A stretch of DNA of 64,000 nucleotides. It comes from Winogradskyella litoriviva (lineage in GTDB: Bacteria; Bacteroidota; Bacteroidia; Flavobacteriales; Flavobacteriaceae). Positions 18,057-26,854 of this stretch are shown piece after piece. The stretch covers positions 372,001 to 436,000 of the forward strand of contig NZ_JABRWQ010000002.1 in the NCBI RefSeq assembly GCF_013249065.1. Reading direction: 5' to 3'. Both the position numbers and the translations under genes were made by a program. The notes under the pieces were generated by a model. The model made no database searches, was not told the DNA's origin, and was given only the letters and a program-made list of their open reading frames with translations. Numbering within the stretch: position 1 is the first letter of the stretch; the number at the start of each line of letters is the position of its first letter.

Positions 18057-18641
18057 TTAGTTTCTTTTAACAGCATTCAAGTTTTTAGAGTCAATTGCCT
18101 TTATTTTGCTGTTAATTTTTTCAACTATTGGTTTAGGTAATATATTCAGATTATTGTTATACAATATAGCCTTCCGATAATCTATAAGTGCTTCTTTCAT
18201 TTTCCCTTCTAATTCTAATATATTCCCTCTTTGCCAATAAGCAAATGGATAGCCAGGAAGTTCTTCAATAAATATGTCTAATTCAATCTTTGCTTTAGTT
18301 AAATTCTTCTCTAAAATGTATGAAGTTACTTTACTCATTCTAGGGTCAGGATTTTTAGGGTTCAAGCTAATTGATTTATCAAAAAACGCCCTACTCAATT
18401 CATATTTTTGAATACGTAGATAGGCATAACCTAATTCGTTGTGAGCAATACCATTAACTCCTGTTCCGCAATTCCCAAGACTATCTAACTCTATTGCTTT
18501 TTCAAGTAAATTAATAGATTTATTATAAGCTCCATGAGTAATATACTGATGAGCTTTTTTATATAGAGTGTTTGGTGTTTTAGTTTGTGAAAATGTCATT
18601 TGGCAAAATAAAACGGTAATAATTAGTAATACCTTATTCAT
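18057..18641 (-). CDS. Exported TPR-repeat protein
   Basis: 194 residues with a signal peptide (MNKVLLIITVLFCQMTFSQ) and about three tetratricopeptide repeats: LYKKAHQYITHGAYNKSINL/EKAIEL, AHNELGYAYLRIQKYELSRA, and FAYWQRGNILELEGKMKEAL with DYRKAIL. TPR proteins scaffold protein contacts; no partner can be named. It stands downstream of the 18675-19562 lipoprotein on the same strand with a 33-bp gap, so a shared transcript is plausible. Confidence 0.8.
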   Translation of the reverse strand: MNKVLLIITVLFCQMTFSQTKTPNTLYKKAHQYITHGAYNKSINLLEKAIELDSLGNCGTGVNGIAHNELGYAYLRIQKYELSRAFFDKSISLNPKNPDPRMSKVTSYILEKNLTKAKIELDIFIEELPGYPFAYWQRGNILELEGKMKEALIDYRKAILYNNNLNILPKPIVEKINSKIKAIDSKNLNAVKRN

Positions 18642-18674
18642 AATTCATTAAAATTTAAATGTAACAAAAGTAAG

Positions 18675-19556
18675 TTAATGATATTTGTAGCCATTATCAA
18701 TATGTAATTGACCTTTCTCAATAATTTTTTTATTTTTAATTACTAAAAAGTTGGTGTATTCCAATAAATAATTACCAGTATATTTATTGCCTTTTACAAC
18801 TAATTCTTCATTGTTTTTAAAATATACACGAAAAGCATGATAATTATTAAGGGAATTCAAGTCAAACATTATCTCTTGTTTCCCTGTTTTAATGTTGTAG
18901 ACATATACTTTATTGTGAAATAGATAAGTAATTAGCTTGCCATCTTTTGAGATTACTGGAGAATAAATGCCTTTACATTCAAATACTTTGGTATGCAGTT
19001 TTTTATTTTTAATATCTAAAACATAAGCCCACCCTTTAGATGAAAACACTAAAATATCATTTTTAGAAATAGGGTGTTCAGAAATTCCATAATTCCCTTT
19101 AGGTAAATTATCAATTAGGATAGTTAATTCATTAGATTTTAAATTAATGCGTATCAATTCTGTTGTACTGTTTTTAGTATCGGTAGTTCGAAATGCCATT
19201 AAATAATTGTTATCATATCCAATAAACCAGTATTTAAATGCCTTGTTTATGTTTGTAAACGATAGTTCATTAATGATTTCGTGGTGTTTATTCATAACAA
19301 TGAAAACCGAAGTACTATCTTTTTCTATAACTCCAAATGAGTCTGTATGATTACGCCTATCTAAATCACAATTATAAATAAAATTACCGCTATAAACTTC
19401 GTAAGCATTTTTTTTACCAATACTCAAAGGGTTACAAGTTTCTTCTTTAAACAAATATTCGGTATTGTAAAAAAATGAATTATCTATCATTTTATTGTTA
19501 CTGCATCCAAAAATTAAAATCACTACAAGTATTAAAATAAAATTATTACTTTTCAT
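18675..19556 (-). CDS. Lipoprotein of unknown function, possible beta-propeller
   Basis: About 293 residues starting MKSNNFILILVVILIFGCSN, with a lipobox Cys after IFG. An ATG two codons upstream (19562) is an equal alternative. The body has repeated beta-strand stretches with alternating Ser/Asp turns (ISEHPISKNDILVFSSKGWA, VLDIKNKKLHTKVF, PVISKDGKLITYLFHNKVYV, YNIKTGKQEIMFDL) that look like blades of a WD40/TolB-like propeller. The family is not recognised. Same strand as, and adjacent to, the TPR gene downstream and the small 19569-19772 frame upstream. Confidence 0.65.
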   Translation of the reverse strand: MKSNNFILILVVILIFGCSNNKMIDNSFFYNTEYLFKEETCNPLSIGKKNAYEVYSGNFIYNCDLDRRNHTDSFGVIEKDSTSVFIVMNKHHEIINELSFTNINKAFKYWFIGYDNNYLMAFRTTDTKNSTTELIRINLKSNELTILIDNLPKGNYGISEHPISKNDILVFSSKGWAYVLDIKNKKLHTKVFECKGIYSPVISKDGKLITYLFHNKVYVYNIKTGKQEIMFDLNSLNNYHAFRVYFKNNEELVVKGNKYTGNYLLEYTNFLVIKNKKIIEKGQLHIDNGYKYH

Positions 19557-19568
19557 AATCATAAACTC

Positions 19569-19772
19569 TTATTCATTATAAATCACTACACCAGGAAATC
19601 TATTAGGTGCAGGAATACCAAAAGCTAGAAATGGATTTAATCCAACACCTTCAATAGCGCCAAGAACCGATACACACACGTACAAAATGATAGGCTCCTT
19701 ATAACCCAAAACCTTAAAAATGGCCTGTATAAGTTGCTGAATAGCGTCAATAAGATGCTTTTGTTTTGGCAT
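19569..19772 (-). CDS. Small hypothetical protein, 67 residues
   Basis: ATG-started frame reading MPKQKHLIDAIQQLIQAIFK, a hydrophobic segment (EPIILYVCVSVLGAIEGVGL) and NPFLAFGIPAPNRFPGVVIY. It has a plausible amphipathic helix, one membrane-like segment and a structured Pro/Gly tail, unlike random AT-rich frames. It ends 6-13 bp before the downstream lipoprotein, which supports translation in one operon. I do not recognise it. Confidence 0.45.
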   Translation of the reverse strand: MPKQKHLIDAIQQLIQAIFKVLGYKEPIILYVCVSVLGAIEGVGLNPFLAFGIPAPNRFPGVVIYNE

Positions 19773-20076
19773 AGCTTTGCTTAATCTCCCAGCTAAGATA
19801 AGTCTAAATAGTATTAACCGCCGACGTCGAAAACCAAAACCAATTAAATATCCATCAATTTTACCTCAAACAGACCCTAAATAGACCTCAGCACTCCTTC
19901 GGGTTTCCCTCGGGTCTCCTTCGGGTATGCGTCGGGTATGCGTCGGGTATGCGTCGGGTTAGCTATACTTTTTTCCTACAAAAATTATAGATTACAATAA
20001 TAACACCTATATCTGCATAATAAACCACAGATTAGCAACAGTAAATTAACACAACAAACTAAAACACTATAAAAAC
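19773..20076. other. Intergenic region carrying an 11-bp GC-rich tandem repeat
   Basis: No gene. It holds the tandem repeat at 19897-19962, with AT-rich sequence on both sides. The minus-strand genes to the left have no clear promoter here. Confidence 0.5.
19897..19962. repeat. Six-copy 11-bp tandem repeat
   Basis: Six consecutive 11-mers share TCGGGT. The first three vary (CTTCGGGTTTC, CCTCGGGTCTC, CTTCGGGTATG); then CGTCGGGTATG occurs twice and a last copy ends TTAG. The block is far more GC-rich than its surroundings. The graded variation on the left and identity on the right fit slippage expansion from one side. Confidence 0.85.
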
Positions 20077-20106
20077 AAAAAGCCCTTGTATAAACAAGAG
20101 CTTTTT
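20077..20106. terminator. Bidirectional terminator after the FAH-family gene
   Basis: AAAAAGC-cCTTGT and ACAAG-aGCTTTTT form a stem of about 12 bp around a 4-base ATAA loop, with A/T tracts on both sides. It lies about 21 bp past the minus-strand stop at 20128. Confidence 0.75.
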
Positions 20107-20127
20107 AATTATAAAATAAGATGAAGG

Positions 20128-20742
20128 TTACACCAATTTAAAATCCAACAACAACTCTCCTTCTATAGAGGCTTGCAAATGATCACCTTTAACATTAGTG
20201 CCTTTACCAGCAGCAGGTGTACCTGTAAATATAAGATCACCTTCTTCTAAAGTCATAAACGTAGACACATACGCAATGATTTCAGCAAAACTATAAATCA
20301 TAAGACTGGTATGCCCTACTTGTTTTTGTGCACCGTTTATTTTTAAATCAAAATTAATAGCTGCCAAATCTGGGAAGTTAGAAACTGGTTTAAAGTTAGA
20401 GATTGGTGATGCACCATCAAAGCCTTTTGCCAAAGCCCAAGGCCCTTTATTGGCTCTACTTGCCGCTAATACATCTGCTGCTGTATAATCAATACCCACA
20501 GCAATCTCTGAGATATAAGCGTTAGCATCTTCTAGACTGATGTTTTTACCTTGTTTACCTATTTTAGCCACAAGTTCTACCTCGTACACCAATTCATTGG
20601 TCACACTAGGGAAATCTATAGATTTATTATCTGTAACTAAAGTAGATTCTGGTTTTGTAAATATAGTTTGTGCACCTGTTTTTGCTGCACTAAGTTCCGA
20701 TTTATCGTTTACGTAGTTTTTACCAATGCCAATGATTTTCAT
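20128..20742 (-). CDS. Fumarylacetoacetate hydrolase (FAH) family protein
   Basis: A 204-residue single-domain FAH-fold enzyme of the short (fumarylpyruvate/acylpyruvate hydrolase-like) type. Seen motifs: GIGKNYVND at the start, FTKPESTL, the metal ligands in YEVELVA (Glu54, Glu56), AVGIDYTAADV with a third acidic ligand, KGFDGASPI, and TFMTLEEGDLIFTGTPAAGKG. The family cleaves carbon-carbon bonds in beta-diketo acids, or decarboxylates oxaloacetate, using Mg2+ in the cytoplasm; the substrate cannot be assigned. Monocistronic: a terminator follows and the next gene diverges. Confidence 0.9.
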   Translation of the reverse strand: MKIIGIGKNYVNDKSELSAAKTGAQTIFTKPESTLVTDNKSIDFPSVTNELVYEVELVAKIGKQGKNISLEDANAYISEIAVGIDYTAADVLAASRANKGPWALAKGFDGASPISNFKPVSNFPDLAAINFDLKINGAQKQVGHTSLMIYSFAEIIAYVSTFMTLEEGDLIFTGTPAAGKGTNVKGDHLQASIEGELLLDFKLV

Positions 20743-20846
20743 GCTAATAAGATTGTTTAGTTTTTAATAGCGTAAAGGTAAGGAATGGTAGTGAAACCAA
20801 ATACCACAAAATGATAATTTTAATACATAAAAAAGACGCCAAGCAT

Positions 20847-20876
20847 TTGTGGTTTAGAAATTATAAAATAGCTTTG
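20847..20876 (+). promoter_or_regulatory. Bacteroidota-type promoter of the phospholipase A gene
   Basis: TTG at 20847-20849, a 19-base spacer, then TAGCTTTG at 20869-20876. This fits the Bacteroidota sigma factor consensus (TTG-N19-TAnnTTTG) exactly, 22 bp before the ATG. Confidence 0.65.
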
Positions 20877-20898
20877 TTTAGAAAGCTAAAACCACCAA

Positions 20899-21786
20899 AT
20901 GATTAAAACCAACTTAAGTCTTCTTTTTACAGTGTTCTTATGTTTTGCAAGTACGGCTCAAGAACATATTAAGCCACCAATGCAATTAAAATCTATAGCT
21001 TCGGTATGGGATTTAGACAAGGCTAACAAACAAGGTACGTTTAAAATAACACCTTATAAACCCATCTACTTTTCGGCTTCTCGGTGGTCCGACAGCCCTA
21101 ATCAATTGCCGTATAGTGAAAACAGTGATTACACCTTAACAGATCCTGTGGACTACAACAGTATGGAAATAAAATTTCAGCTCAGTTTTAAAACCAAGTT
21201 AGCAGAGTCTATTTTGTTTGGTGAAGGCGATTTGTGGGTAGGCTTTACACAAGTGGCGCATTGGCAGATTTATAATACGGATATTTCTAGACCCTTTAGA
21301 GAACTCAATTATGAACCCGAATTAATATTAACCTATCCATTAAACCTAAAGTTAGCTGGACTGACTTTAAAAATGGCAAGTGTGCGTTTAAACCATCAGT
21401 CTAATGGACGCGACTTACCACGTTCACGTAGCTGGAACCGCGTAATCTTTAATTTAGCCATGGAATGCAAAAACCTCACCTTATATTTAAGTCCTTGGAT
21501 AAGAGTACCAGACGATGAAGACGAAAACCCTTTGATTACAAGCTACATAGGCAACGGCAGAGTTACTGCTATTTATAAACTAAAAAAGCATACCTTTTAT
21601 GCTATTGCTACCAATACCTTTACGCTAAACGATAATCGCGGTAGCCTACAATTTAACTACCTCTACCCTATTAATGATAATCTTAATTTACATGCCCAAA
21701 TGTTCTCGGGTTATGGCGAAACCTTAATAGACTATAACCATTACCAAAATACAATTGGCATAGGCGTGTCGTTTTCTAATTGGTAA
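20899..21786 (+). CDS. pldA: Outer-membrane phospholipase A
   Basis: 295 residues. A signal peptide (MIKTNLSLLFTVFLCFASTAQ) precedes a 12-strand beta-barrel sequence. The catalytic region is plain: VRLNHQSNGRDLPRSRSWNR, with the His-x-Ser pair of OMPLA and the Asn of SWNR. PFRELNYEPELILTYPL and the terminal aromatic strand (NTIGIGVSFSNW) fit the barrel. The enzyme hydrolyses acyl chains of phospholipids in the outer leaflet and helps keep membrane asymmetry. A consensus promoter stands directly upstream and the gene is monocistronic. Confidence 0.92.
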   Translation: MIKTNLSLLFTVFLCFASTAQEHIKPPMQLKSIASVWDLDKANKQGTFKITPYKPIYFSASRWSDSPNQLPYSENSDYTLTDPVDYNSMEIKFQLSFKTKLAESILFGEGDLWVGFTQVAHWQIYNTDISRPFRELNYEPELILTYPLNLKLAGLTLKMASVRLNHQSNGRDLPRSRSWNRVIFNLAMECKNLTLYLSPWIRVPDDEDENPLITSYIGNGRVTAIYKLKKHTFYAIATNTFTLNDNRGSLQFNYLYPINDNLNLHAQMFSGYGETLIDYNHYQNTIGIGVSFSNW

Positions 21787-21886
21787 GTAAACACCTTATG
21801 GCAATTATAGCTTGTATAACAAGAAACCTTTACACACAACTAATAACCAAGTTTAAAGCTTCACAAAAAATTAAGAACTAAATCCT

Positions 21887-21894
21887 TACCTTTG
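21887..21894 (+). promoter_or_regulatory. Probable -7 promoter element of uvrA
   Basis: TACCTTTG matches TAnnTTTG, 37 bp before the uvrA ATG. No TTG stands at the expected distance upstream, so this is a half match. Confidence 0.45.
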
Positions 21895-21931
21895 CAACTT
21901 TGCTAAAACAAAGAACGATTTTAAGACATCT

Positions 21932-24760
21932 ATGAGCCAATTCAACGATTCTATTGAAGTAAAAGGAGCACGCGTTCACAACCTTAAAAATATAGACGTT
22001 ACCATTCCTAGAGAAAAACTTGTGGTTATTACAGGTTTATCTGGTAGTGGCAAATCTTCATTGGCTTTTGATACCATATATGCTGAAGGCCAACGTCGTT
22101 ATATTGAAACGTTTTCGGCTTATGCACGTCAGTTTTTAGGAAGTTTAGAACGCCCAGATGTTGATAAAATCGATGGGCTATCACCCGTAATTGCCATAGA
22201 ACAAAAAACAACCAGTAAGTCACCACGTTCTACCGTAGGAACTATTACTGAAATATATGACTTTTTACGTTTGCTCTATGCCAGAGCTGCCGATGCTTAC
22301 AGTTTTGAAACTGGTGAGCAAATGGTAAGCTACAATGATGAACAAATCAAAGATCTAATCTTAGAGTCTTATAAAGGCAAACGCATTAATATTTTATCGC
22401 CTGTAATAAGGTCGCGTAAAGGGCATTACCGAGAGTTGTTTGAGCAAATTGCCAAGCAAGGTTTTGTAAAAGTAAGAACCGATGGTGAGATTGTAGATAT
22501 AGAAAAAGGTATGAAGCTAGATCGTTACAAAACTCACGATATTGAGATTGTAATAGACCGCTTAAAAATTGACGAATCTCAAGATAATGAGAAGCGTTTA
22601 ATGGAATCTATAAATACAGCCATGTATCATGGTGAGGATGTGTTGATGGTAATAGACCAAGACACCAATGAACCACGTTTTTTTAGCCGGAATTTAATGT
22701 GTCCATCGTCTGGCATATCATACCCAAACCCAGAACCCAACAACTTCTCTTTTAACTCTCCAAAAGGGGCTTGTTCTAATTGTAATGGTATTGGTGAATT
22801 GTATGTGGTTAACGACCAAAAGTTGGTGCCAGATGAGTCACTATCTATAAAAAACGGTGCCTTAGCACCACATGGTCCACAAAAGAAAAGCTGGATTTTT
22901 AAACAGTTTGAAACTATAGCACAGCGTTTTGAATTCTCTTTAAACGATGCCTGGAAAGACATCCCAGAAGAAGCTAAAAACGTTATTTTACATGGTGGCA
23001 AGGATCAATTTACAGTAGAGAGTAAACTATTAGGTGTTTCTAGAGATTATAAAATAGATTTTGAAGGCGTTGCCAATTTTATTGAAAGTCAATACAACTC
23101 TAACTCCACATCATTAGTCCGATGGGCTAAAGAATATATGGACAAAATAGAATGTCCGGTTTGTGAAGGATCGCGCTTACGAAAAGAATCCCTTTACTTT
23201 AAAGTGGATGGCAAAAGTATTGCCGATTTGGTGCATATGGATGTTGTAGAATTAGACCTGTGGTTAGAAAATCTCACCGAGCGTCTTACCCCTAAACAAC
23301 AACAAATTTCTTCAGAAATTATAAAAGAAATAAAAAGTAGAGTGCAGTTTTTACTCGATGTTGGTCTTACCTATTTATCATTAAACCGCAGTTCTAAATC
23401 ACTATCTGGAGGCGAAGCCCAACGCATACGGTTAGCCACGCAAATAGGCTCGCAATTGGTTGGTGTGTTATATATTTTAGATGAACCAAGTATAGGCTTA
23501 CATCAGCGCGATAACGAAAAACTGATTAATTCTTTAGTATCGCTTAGAGATGTTGGTAATTCTGTAATTGTGGTTGAGCATGATAAAGACATGATAGAAC
23601 GTGCTGACCATGTCATAGATATTGGGCCTTTTGCTGGTAAACATGGTGGCGAAATTATTAGTGAAGGCACACCCGAAGACCTAATAAAACAGCATACCTT
23701 AACCGCTGCCTATCTTAACGGTGAGAAGGCAATTGAGATTCCTAAAGTTAGAAGAAAAGGCAACGGAAAACAACTGGTATTAAAAGGGTGCACAGGGAAC
23801 AACCTAAAAAATATAGATGTAGCGTTTCCACTAGGTCAAATGATTGGTGTAACTGGTGTTTCTGGGAGTGGGAAATCGACCTTAATTAACGAAACGCTTT
23901 ACCCTATCTTAAATGCACACTATTTTAATGGTGTTAAAAAACCAATGCCTTATAAAAGCATTAAAGGCTTAGAGCATTTAGATAAGGTTATAGATATTAA
24001 TCAGTCGCCTATTGGTAGAACACCAAGAAGTAATCCGGCAACCTACACCAAAACCTTTGATGAAATAAGGAGTTTGTTTTCTAAGATTCCTGAAGCAATG
24101 ATACGTGGGTACAAACCTGGGCGCTTTAGTTTTAATGTAAAAGGCGGACGTTGCGAAACTTGCCAAGGTGGTGGCTTGCGTGTTATTGAAATGAATTTCT
24201 TACCAGATGTTTATGTAGAATGTGAAACCTGCCAAGGCAAACGATTTAACAGAGAAACTCTCGAAATTAGATACAAAGGAAAATCAATAAGTGATGTCTT
24301 AAATATGACGATTGAGGAAGCTGTTAGTTTCTTTGAGCACATCCCTAAAATCTATAGAAAACTAAAAACTATTGAAGACGTCGGACTGGGCTATATTACA
24401 CTTGGCCAGCAGAGTACCACGCTTTCTGGTGGTGAAGCCCAACGTATTAAGTTAGCTACAGAATTAAGCAAGCGAGATACAGGTAATACCTTTTATATTT
24501 TAGACGAACCCACAACAGGTTTACACTTTGAAGATATAAGGGTTTTAATGAAAGTACTTAATAAGCTTGCAGACAAAGGGAATACGGTGTTGATTATAGA
24601 GCACAATCTCGATGTTATAAAAACGGTAGACTACATTATAGATATTGGTTATGAAGGAGGAAAAGGTGGCGGAAATGTTGTTGCCAAAGGTACACCAGAA
24701 CAACTCGTAAAAGACAAAAAGAGTTACACAGCAAAATTTTTGAAAAAAGAATTGAATTAA
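21932..24760 (+). CDS. uvrA: Excinuclease ABC subunit UvrA
   Basis: 942 residues, the usual length. It has two ABC ATPase modules, with Walker A GLSGSGKSS (about 34) and GVSGSGKST (about 640), and signature sequences SLSGGEAQRIRLATQIGS and TLSGGEAQRIKLATELSK. Walker B regions are ILDEPSIGLHQRDN and ILDEPTTGLHFEDI. Cys pairs for zinc are at about 256-283 (CPSSG, CSNCNGIG), 407 (CPVCEGSR region) and 740 (CETCQGGG, CETCQGKR). UvrA dimers scan DNA for bulky damage and load UvrB for nucleotide excision repair in the cytoplasm. No LexA-type box was looked for successfully. It is read alone. Confidence 0.98.
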   Translation: MSQFNDSIEVKGARVHNLKNIDVTIPREKLVVITGLSGSGKSSLAFDTIYAEGQRRYIETFSAYARQFLGSLERPDVDKIDGLSPVIAIEQKTTSKSPRSTVGTITEIYDFLRLLYARAADAYSFETGEQMVSYNDEQIKDLILESYKGKRINILSPVIRSRKGHYRELFEQIAKQGFVKVRTDGEIVDIEKGMKLDRYKTHDIEIVIDRLKIDESQDNEKRLMESINTAMYHGEDVLMVIDQDTNEPRFFSRNLMCPSSGISYPNPEPNNFSFNSPKGACSNCNGIGELYVVNDQKLVPDESLSIKNGALAPHGPQKKSWIFKQFETIAQRFEFSLNDAWKDIPEEAKNVILHGGKDQFTVESKLLGVSRDYKIDFEGVANFIESQYNSNSTSLVRWAKEYMDKIECPVCEGSRLRKESLYFKVDGKSIADLVHMDVVELDLWLENLTERLTPKQQQISSEIIKEIKSRVQFLLDVGLTYLSLNRSSKSLSGGEAQRIRLATQIGSQLVGVLYILDEPSIGLHQRDNEKLINSLVSLRDVGNSVIVVEHDKDMIERADHVIDIGPFAGKHGGEIISEGTPEDLIKQHTLTAAYLNGEKAIEIPKVRRKGNGKQLVLKGCTGNNLKNIDVAFPLGQMIGVTGVSGSGKSTLINETLYPILNAHYFNGVKKPMPYKSIKGLEHLDKVIDINQSPIGRTPRSNPATYTKTFDEIRSLFSKIPEAMIRGYKPGRFSFNVKGGRCETCQGGGLRVIEMNFLPDVYVECETCQGKRFNRETLEIRYKGKSISDVLNMTIEEAVSFFEHIPKIYRKLKTIEDVGLGYITLGQQSTTLSGGEAQRIKLATELSKRDTGNTFYILDEPTTGLHFEDIRVLMKVLNKLADKGNTVLIIEHNLDVIKTVDYIIDIGYEGGKGGGNVVAKGTPEQLVKDKKSYTAKFLKKELN

Positions 24761-24872
24761 CAATATATTGTAATTTGTCTTTGCCCTAATAACCATAAAA
24801 ATACTAAATTAGCGAGTTGTCAAAATTAGTGACACAAGAATATACTAAGATAACTACAGAACAAAATTATAT

Positions 24873-25559
24873 ATGCATAGAGAAAGTAAAAGTAAAGGCT
24901 GGAATGAAATAAAAACAAATGACTCTTGGGCGATTTTTAAAATCATGGGAGAGTTTGTAAACGGCTACGAAAAACTAAGTAAAATAGGACCTTGTGTCTC
25001 TATTTTTGGATCAGCAAGAACTAAACCAGACCATAAATATTATAAACTAGCAGAAGAAGTAGCTGAAAAAATAGTAGACCAAGGCTATGGTGTTATAACA
25101 GGAGGTGGACCAGGTATTATGGAAGCTGGAAACAAAGGCGCACATATTGCTGGTGGAACTTCAGTAGGTTTAAATATTGAATTACCTTTTGAACAACATG
25201 ACAATCCTTACATTGATAGCGACAAGAGTTTAGATTTTGACTATTTCTTTGTTAGAAAAGTGATGTTTGTAAAATACTCTCAAGGGTTCGTTGTAATGCC
25301 AGGCGGCTTTGGAACTTTAGATGAATTATTTGAAGCTATTACCTTAATACAAACCCATAAAATAGAAACCTTTCCTATTATTTTAGTAGGCAGAGAATTC
25401 TGGGAAGGTCTAATGGATTGGGTTAAATCTACCTTGTTAGGTGCTGGTAATATCAGTGAAAAAGATTTAGACCTTATTCACCTTGTAGACACAGGTGATG
25501 AAGTTATTGAAATATTAAATACATTTTATAAAGAATACGACCTGAGTCCTAACTTTTAA
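24873..25559 (+). CDS. LOG family protein (TIGR00730-type nucleoside 5'-monophosphate phosphoribohydrolase)
   Basis: 228 residues with the Rossmann-like LOG fold. The nucleotide-binding GGGPGIMEAGNKGA lies at about 77 and the PGGFGTLDELFEA motif at about 142; SIFGSARTKPDHKYY precedes them. These two motifs define the family once annotated as lysine decarboxylase; characterised members cleave ribose 5-phosphate from AMP or cytokinin nucleotides. It follows uvrA by 112 bp and precedes the EEP gene by 26 bp on the same strand, so it may be co-transcribed with the latter. Confidence 0.92.
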   Translation: MHRESKSKGWNEIKTNDSWAIFKIMGEFVNGYEKLSKIGPCVSIFGSARTKPDHKYYKLAEEVAEKIVDQGYGVITGGGPGIMEAGNKGAHIAGGTSVGLNIELPFEQHDNPYIDSDKSLDFDYFFVRKVMFVKYSQGFVVMPGGFGTLDELFEAITLIQTHKIETFPIILVGREFWEGLMDWVKSTLLGAGNISEKDLDLIHLVDTGDEVIEILNTFYKEYDLSPNF

Positions 25560-25585
25560 GAAAACCTTTTTTTTAATTCACTGCT

Positions 25586-26854
25586 ATGAAAAAGAAAATT
25601 TTCGGTTTTTTTATCATTATTCTGCTTTCACTTTCTAACGTTTCTGCTCAAGAAACATTTAAAGTGATGTTTTATAATTTATTAAATTACCCATTAGAAG
25701 ATGCTGTGCCCAACAGAATTAATGATTTGGCATACATCCTCTATGATTATCAACCCGATTTGTTTTTAGTCTGCGAGCTCAATAATATTTCTGGCGCTGT
25801 TGATGTATTAACAACAGCACAAGCTGCCATTAGTCCAGATTTTGATATGGCTACTTATGTCTCTAATACCTCAGATGACACTTATGGCGACCAAAATGAT
25901 TTACAGAATTTACTTCTATTTGATAGCACTAAATTTACTTTAGAAGAAGAAATTATTGTTCCGACGTCTATAAGGGACTTTAACATTTATCGCTTAAAAC
26001 TAAACACAATAAATCAAGACACCAATCCAATAGAATTATACGTTATTGTTTGTCATTTAAAAGCTTCTAGCGGAACCACAAATGCTCAAAAACGTTATGA
26101 AATGGTTCAAGATTTAGAAGCTTATTTAAATACGTTGCCGGTAAATACCAACGTGCTGTTGGGTGGCGATTTAAATTTATACACATCGAGTGAAACAGCA
26201 TTTCAAACCTTAATAAATACTAGTAATCATATTACTTTTGTTGATCCTGCAAACCGTGTTGGTAGTTGGCACAATAATTCAAATTATATAGACGTCTTTT
26301 CCCAATCTACACGTACACAAACAGGTATGGGTGGCACCACAGGTGGTTTTGATGATCGTTTTGACTTTATTCTAACTTCAGAAAACATGCTAGATACAGC
26401 AGACGTTACTTATGTGCCAGACACCTATCGAGTATATGGCAATAATGGACTAGTATCTTGTTGGAATAAAGCCATCAATTCTTCCGATTGCGAAACCACA
26501 GGTTCACAGTTTTCGTATACCTTAAGAAACCATTTACACAATTTTAGCGATCATTTACCTATTACTTTATCATTAGAAACCACAGAATCTTTTTTAGATG
26601 TAAATGAATTTGAAACTACGGCCAGCTTGCGTTTAGACCGTACTCTTATAAACGACATCTTAACGGTTAATTTTCCTCTTCATATGGATAAACAAACTCT
26701 AATTATTTATAACAGTTTAGGCCAGAAAGTAAAAACGTTTAAAACCAATTTAGACGCCAAACAATACTTTAATGTATCTAATTTACAAACAGGACTTTAT
26801 TATTTAAAGCTCAATACTGGTAATTTTAATCCTATTAAATTTATAATTGAATAA
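25586..26854 (+). CDS. Secreted endonuclease/exonuclease/phosphatase (EEP) with T9SS type A tail
   Basis: 422 residues. A signal peptide (MKKKIFGFFIIILLSLSNVSAQ) is followed by an EEP (DNase I-like) domain, about 22-335. The family blocks are visible: KVMFYNLLNYP, FLVCELNN (metal Glu), VIVCHLKASSG, LLGGDLNLYTSSE, GGFDDRFDFIL and the terminal HNFSDHLPI with catalytic Asp-His. The last ~75 residues are a type A sorting domain (LIIYNSLGQKVKTFKTN, NLQTGLYYLKLNTG, IKFIIE), so it should act outside the cell. Extracellular DNA or a phosphoester substrate is likely; which one cannot be told. The next gene starts inside its last codons. Confidence 0.9.
   Translation: MKKKIFGFFIIILLSLSNVSAQETFKVMFYNLLNYPLEDAVPNRINDLAYILYDYQPDLFLVCELNNISGAVDVLTTAQAAISPDFDMATYVSNTSDDTYGDQNDLQNLLLFDSTKFTLEEEIIVPTSIRDFNIYRLKLNTINQDTNPIELYVIVCHLKASSGTTNAQKRYEMVQDLEAYLNTLPVNTNVLLGGDLNLYTSSETAFQTLINTSNHITFVDPANRVGSWHNNSNYIDVFSQSTRTQTGMGGTTGGFDDRFDFILTSENMLDTADVTYVPDTYRVYGNNGLVSCWNKAINSSDCETTGSQFSYTLRNHLHNFSDHLPITLSLETTESFLDVNEFETTASLRLDRTLINDILTVNFPLHMDKQTLIIYNSLGQKVKTFKTNLDAKQYFNVSNLQTGLYYLKLNTGNFNPIKFIIE

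Noticed and set aside
22627..23001. 124-codon frame opposite uvrA
   Set aside because: Shadow of the uvrA coding sequence on the other strand.
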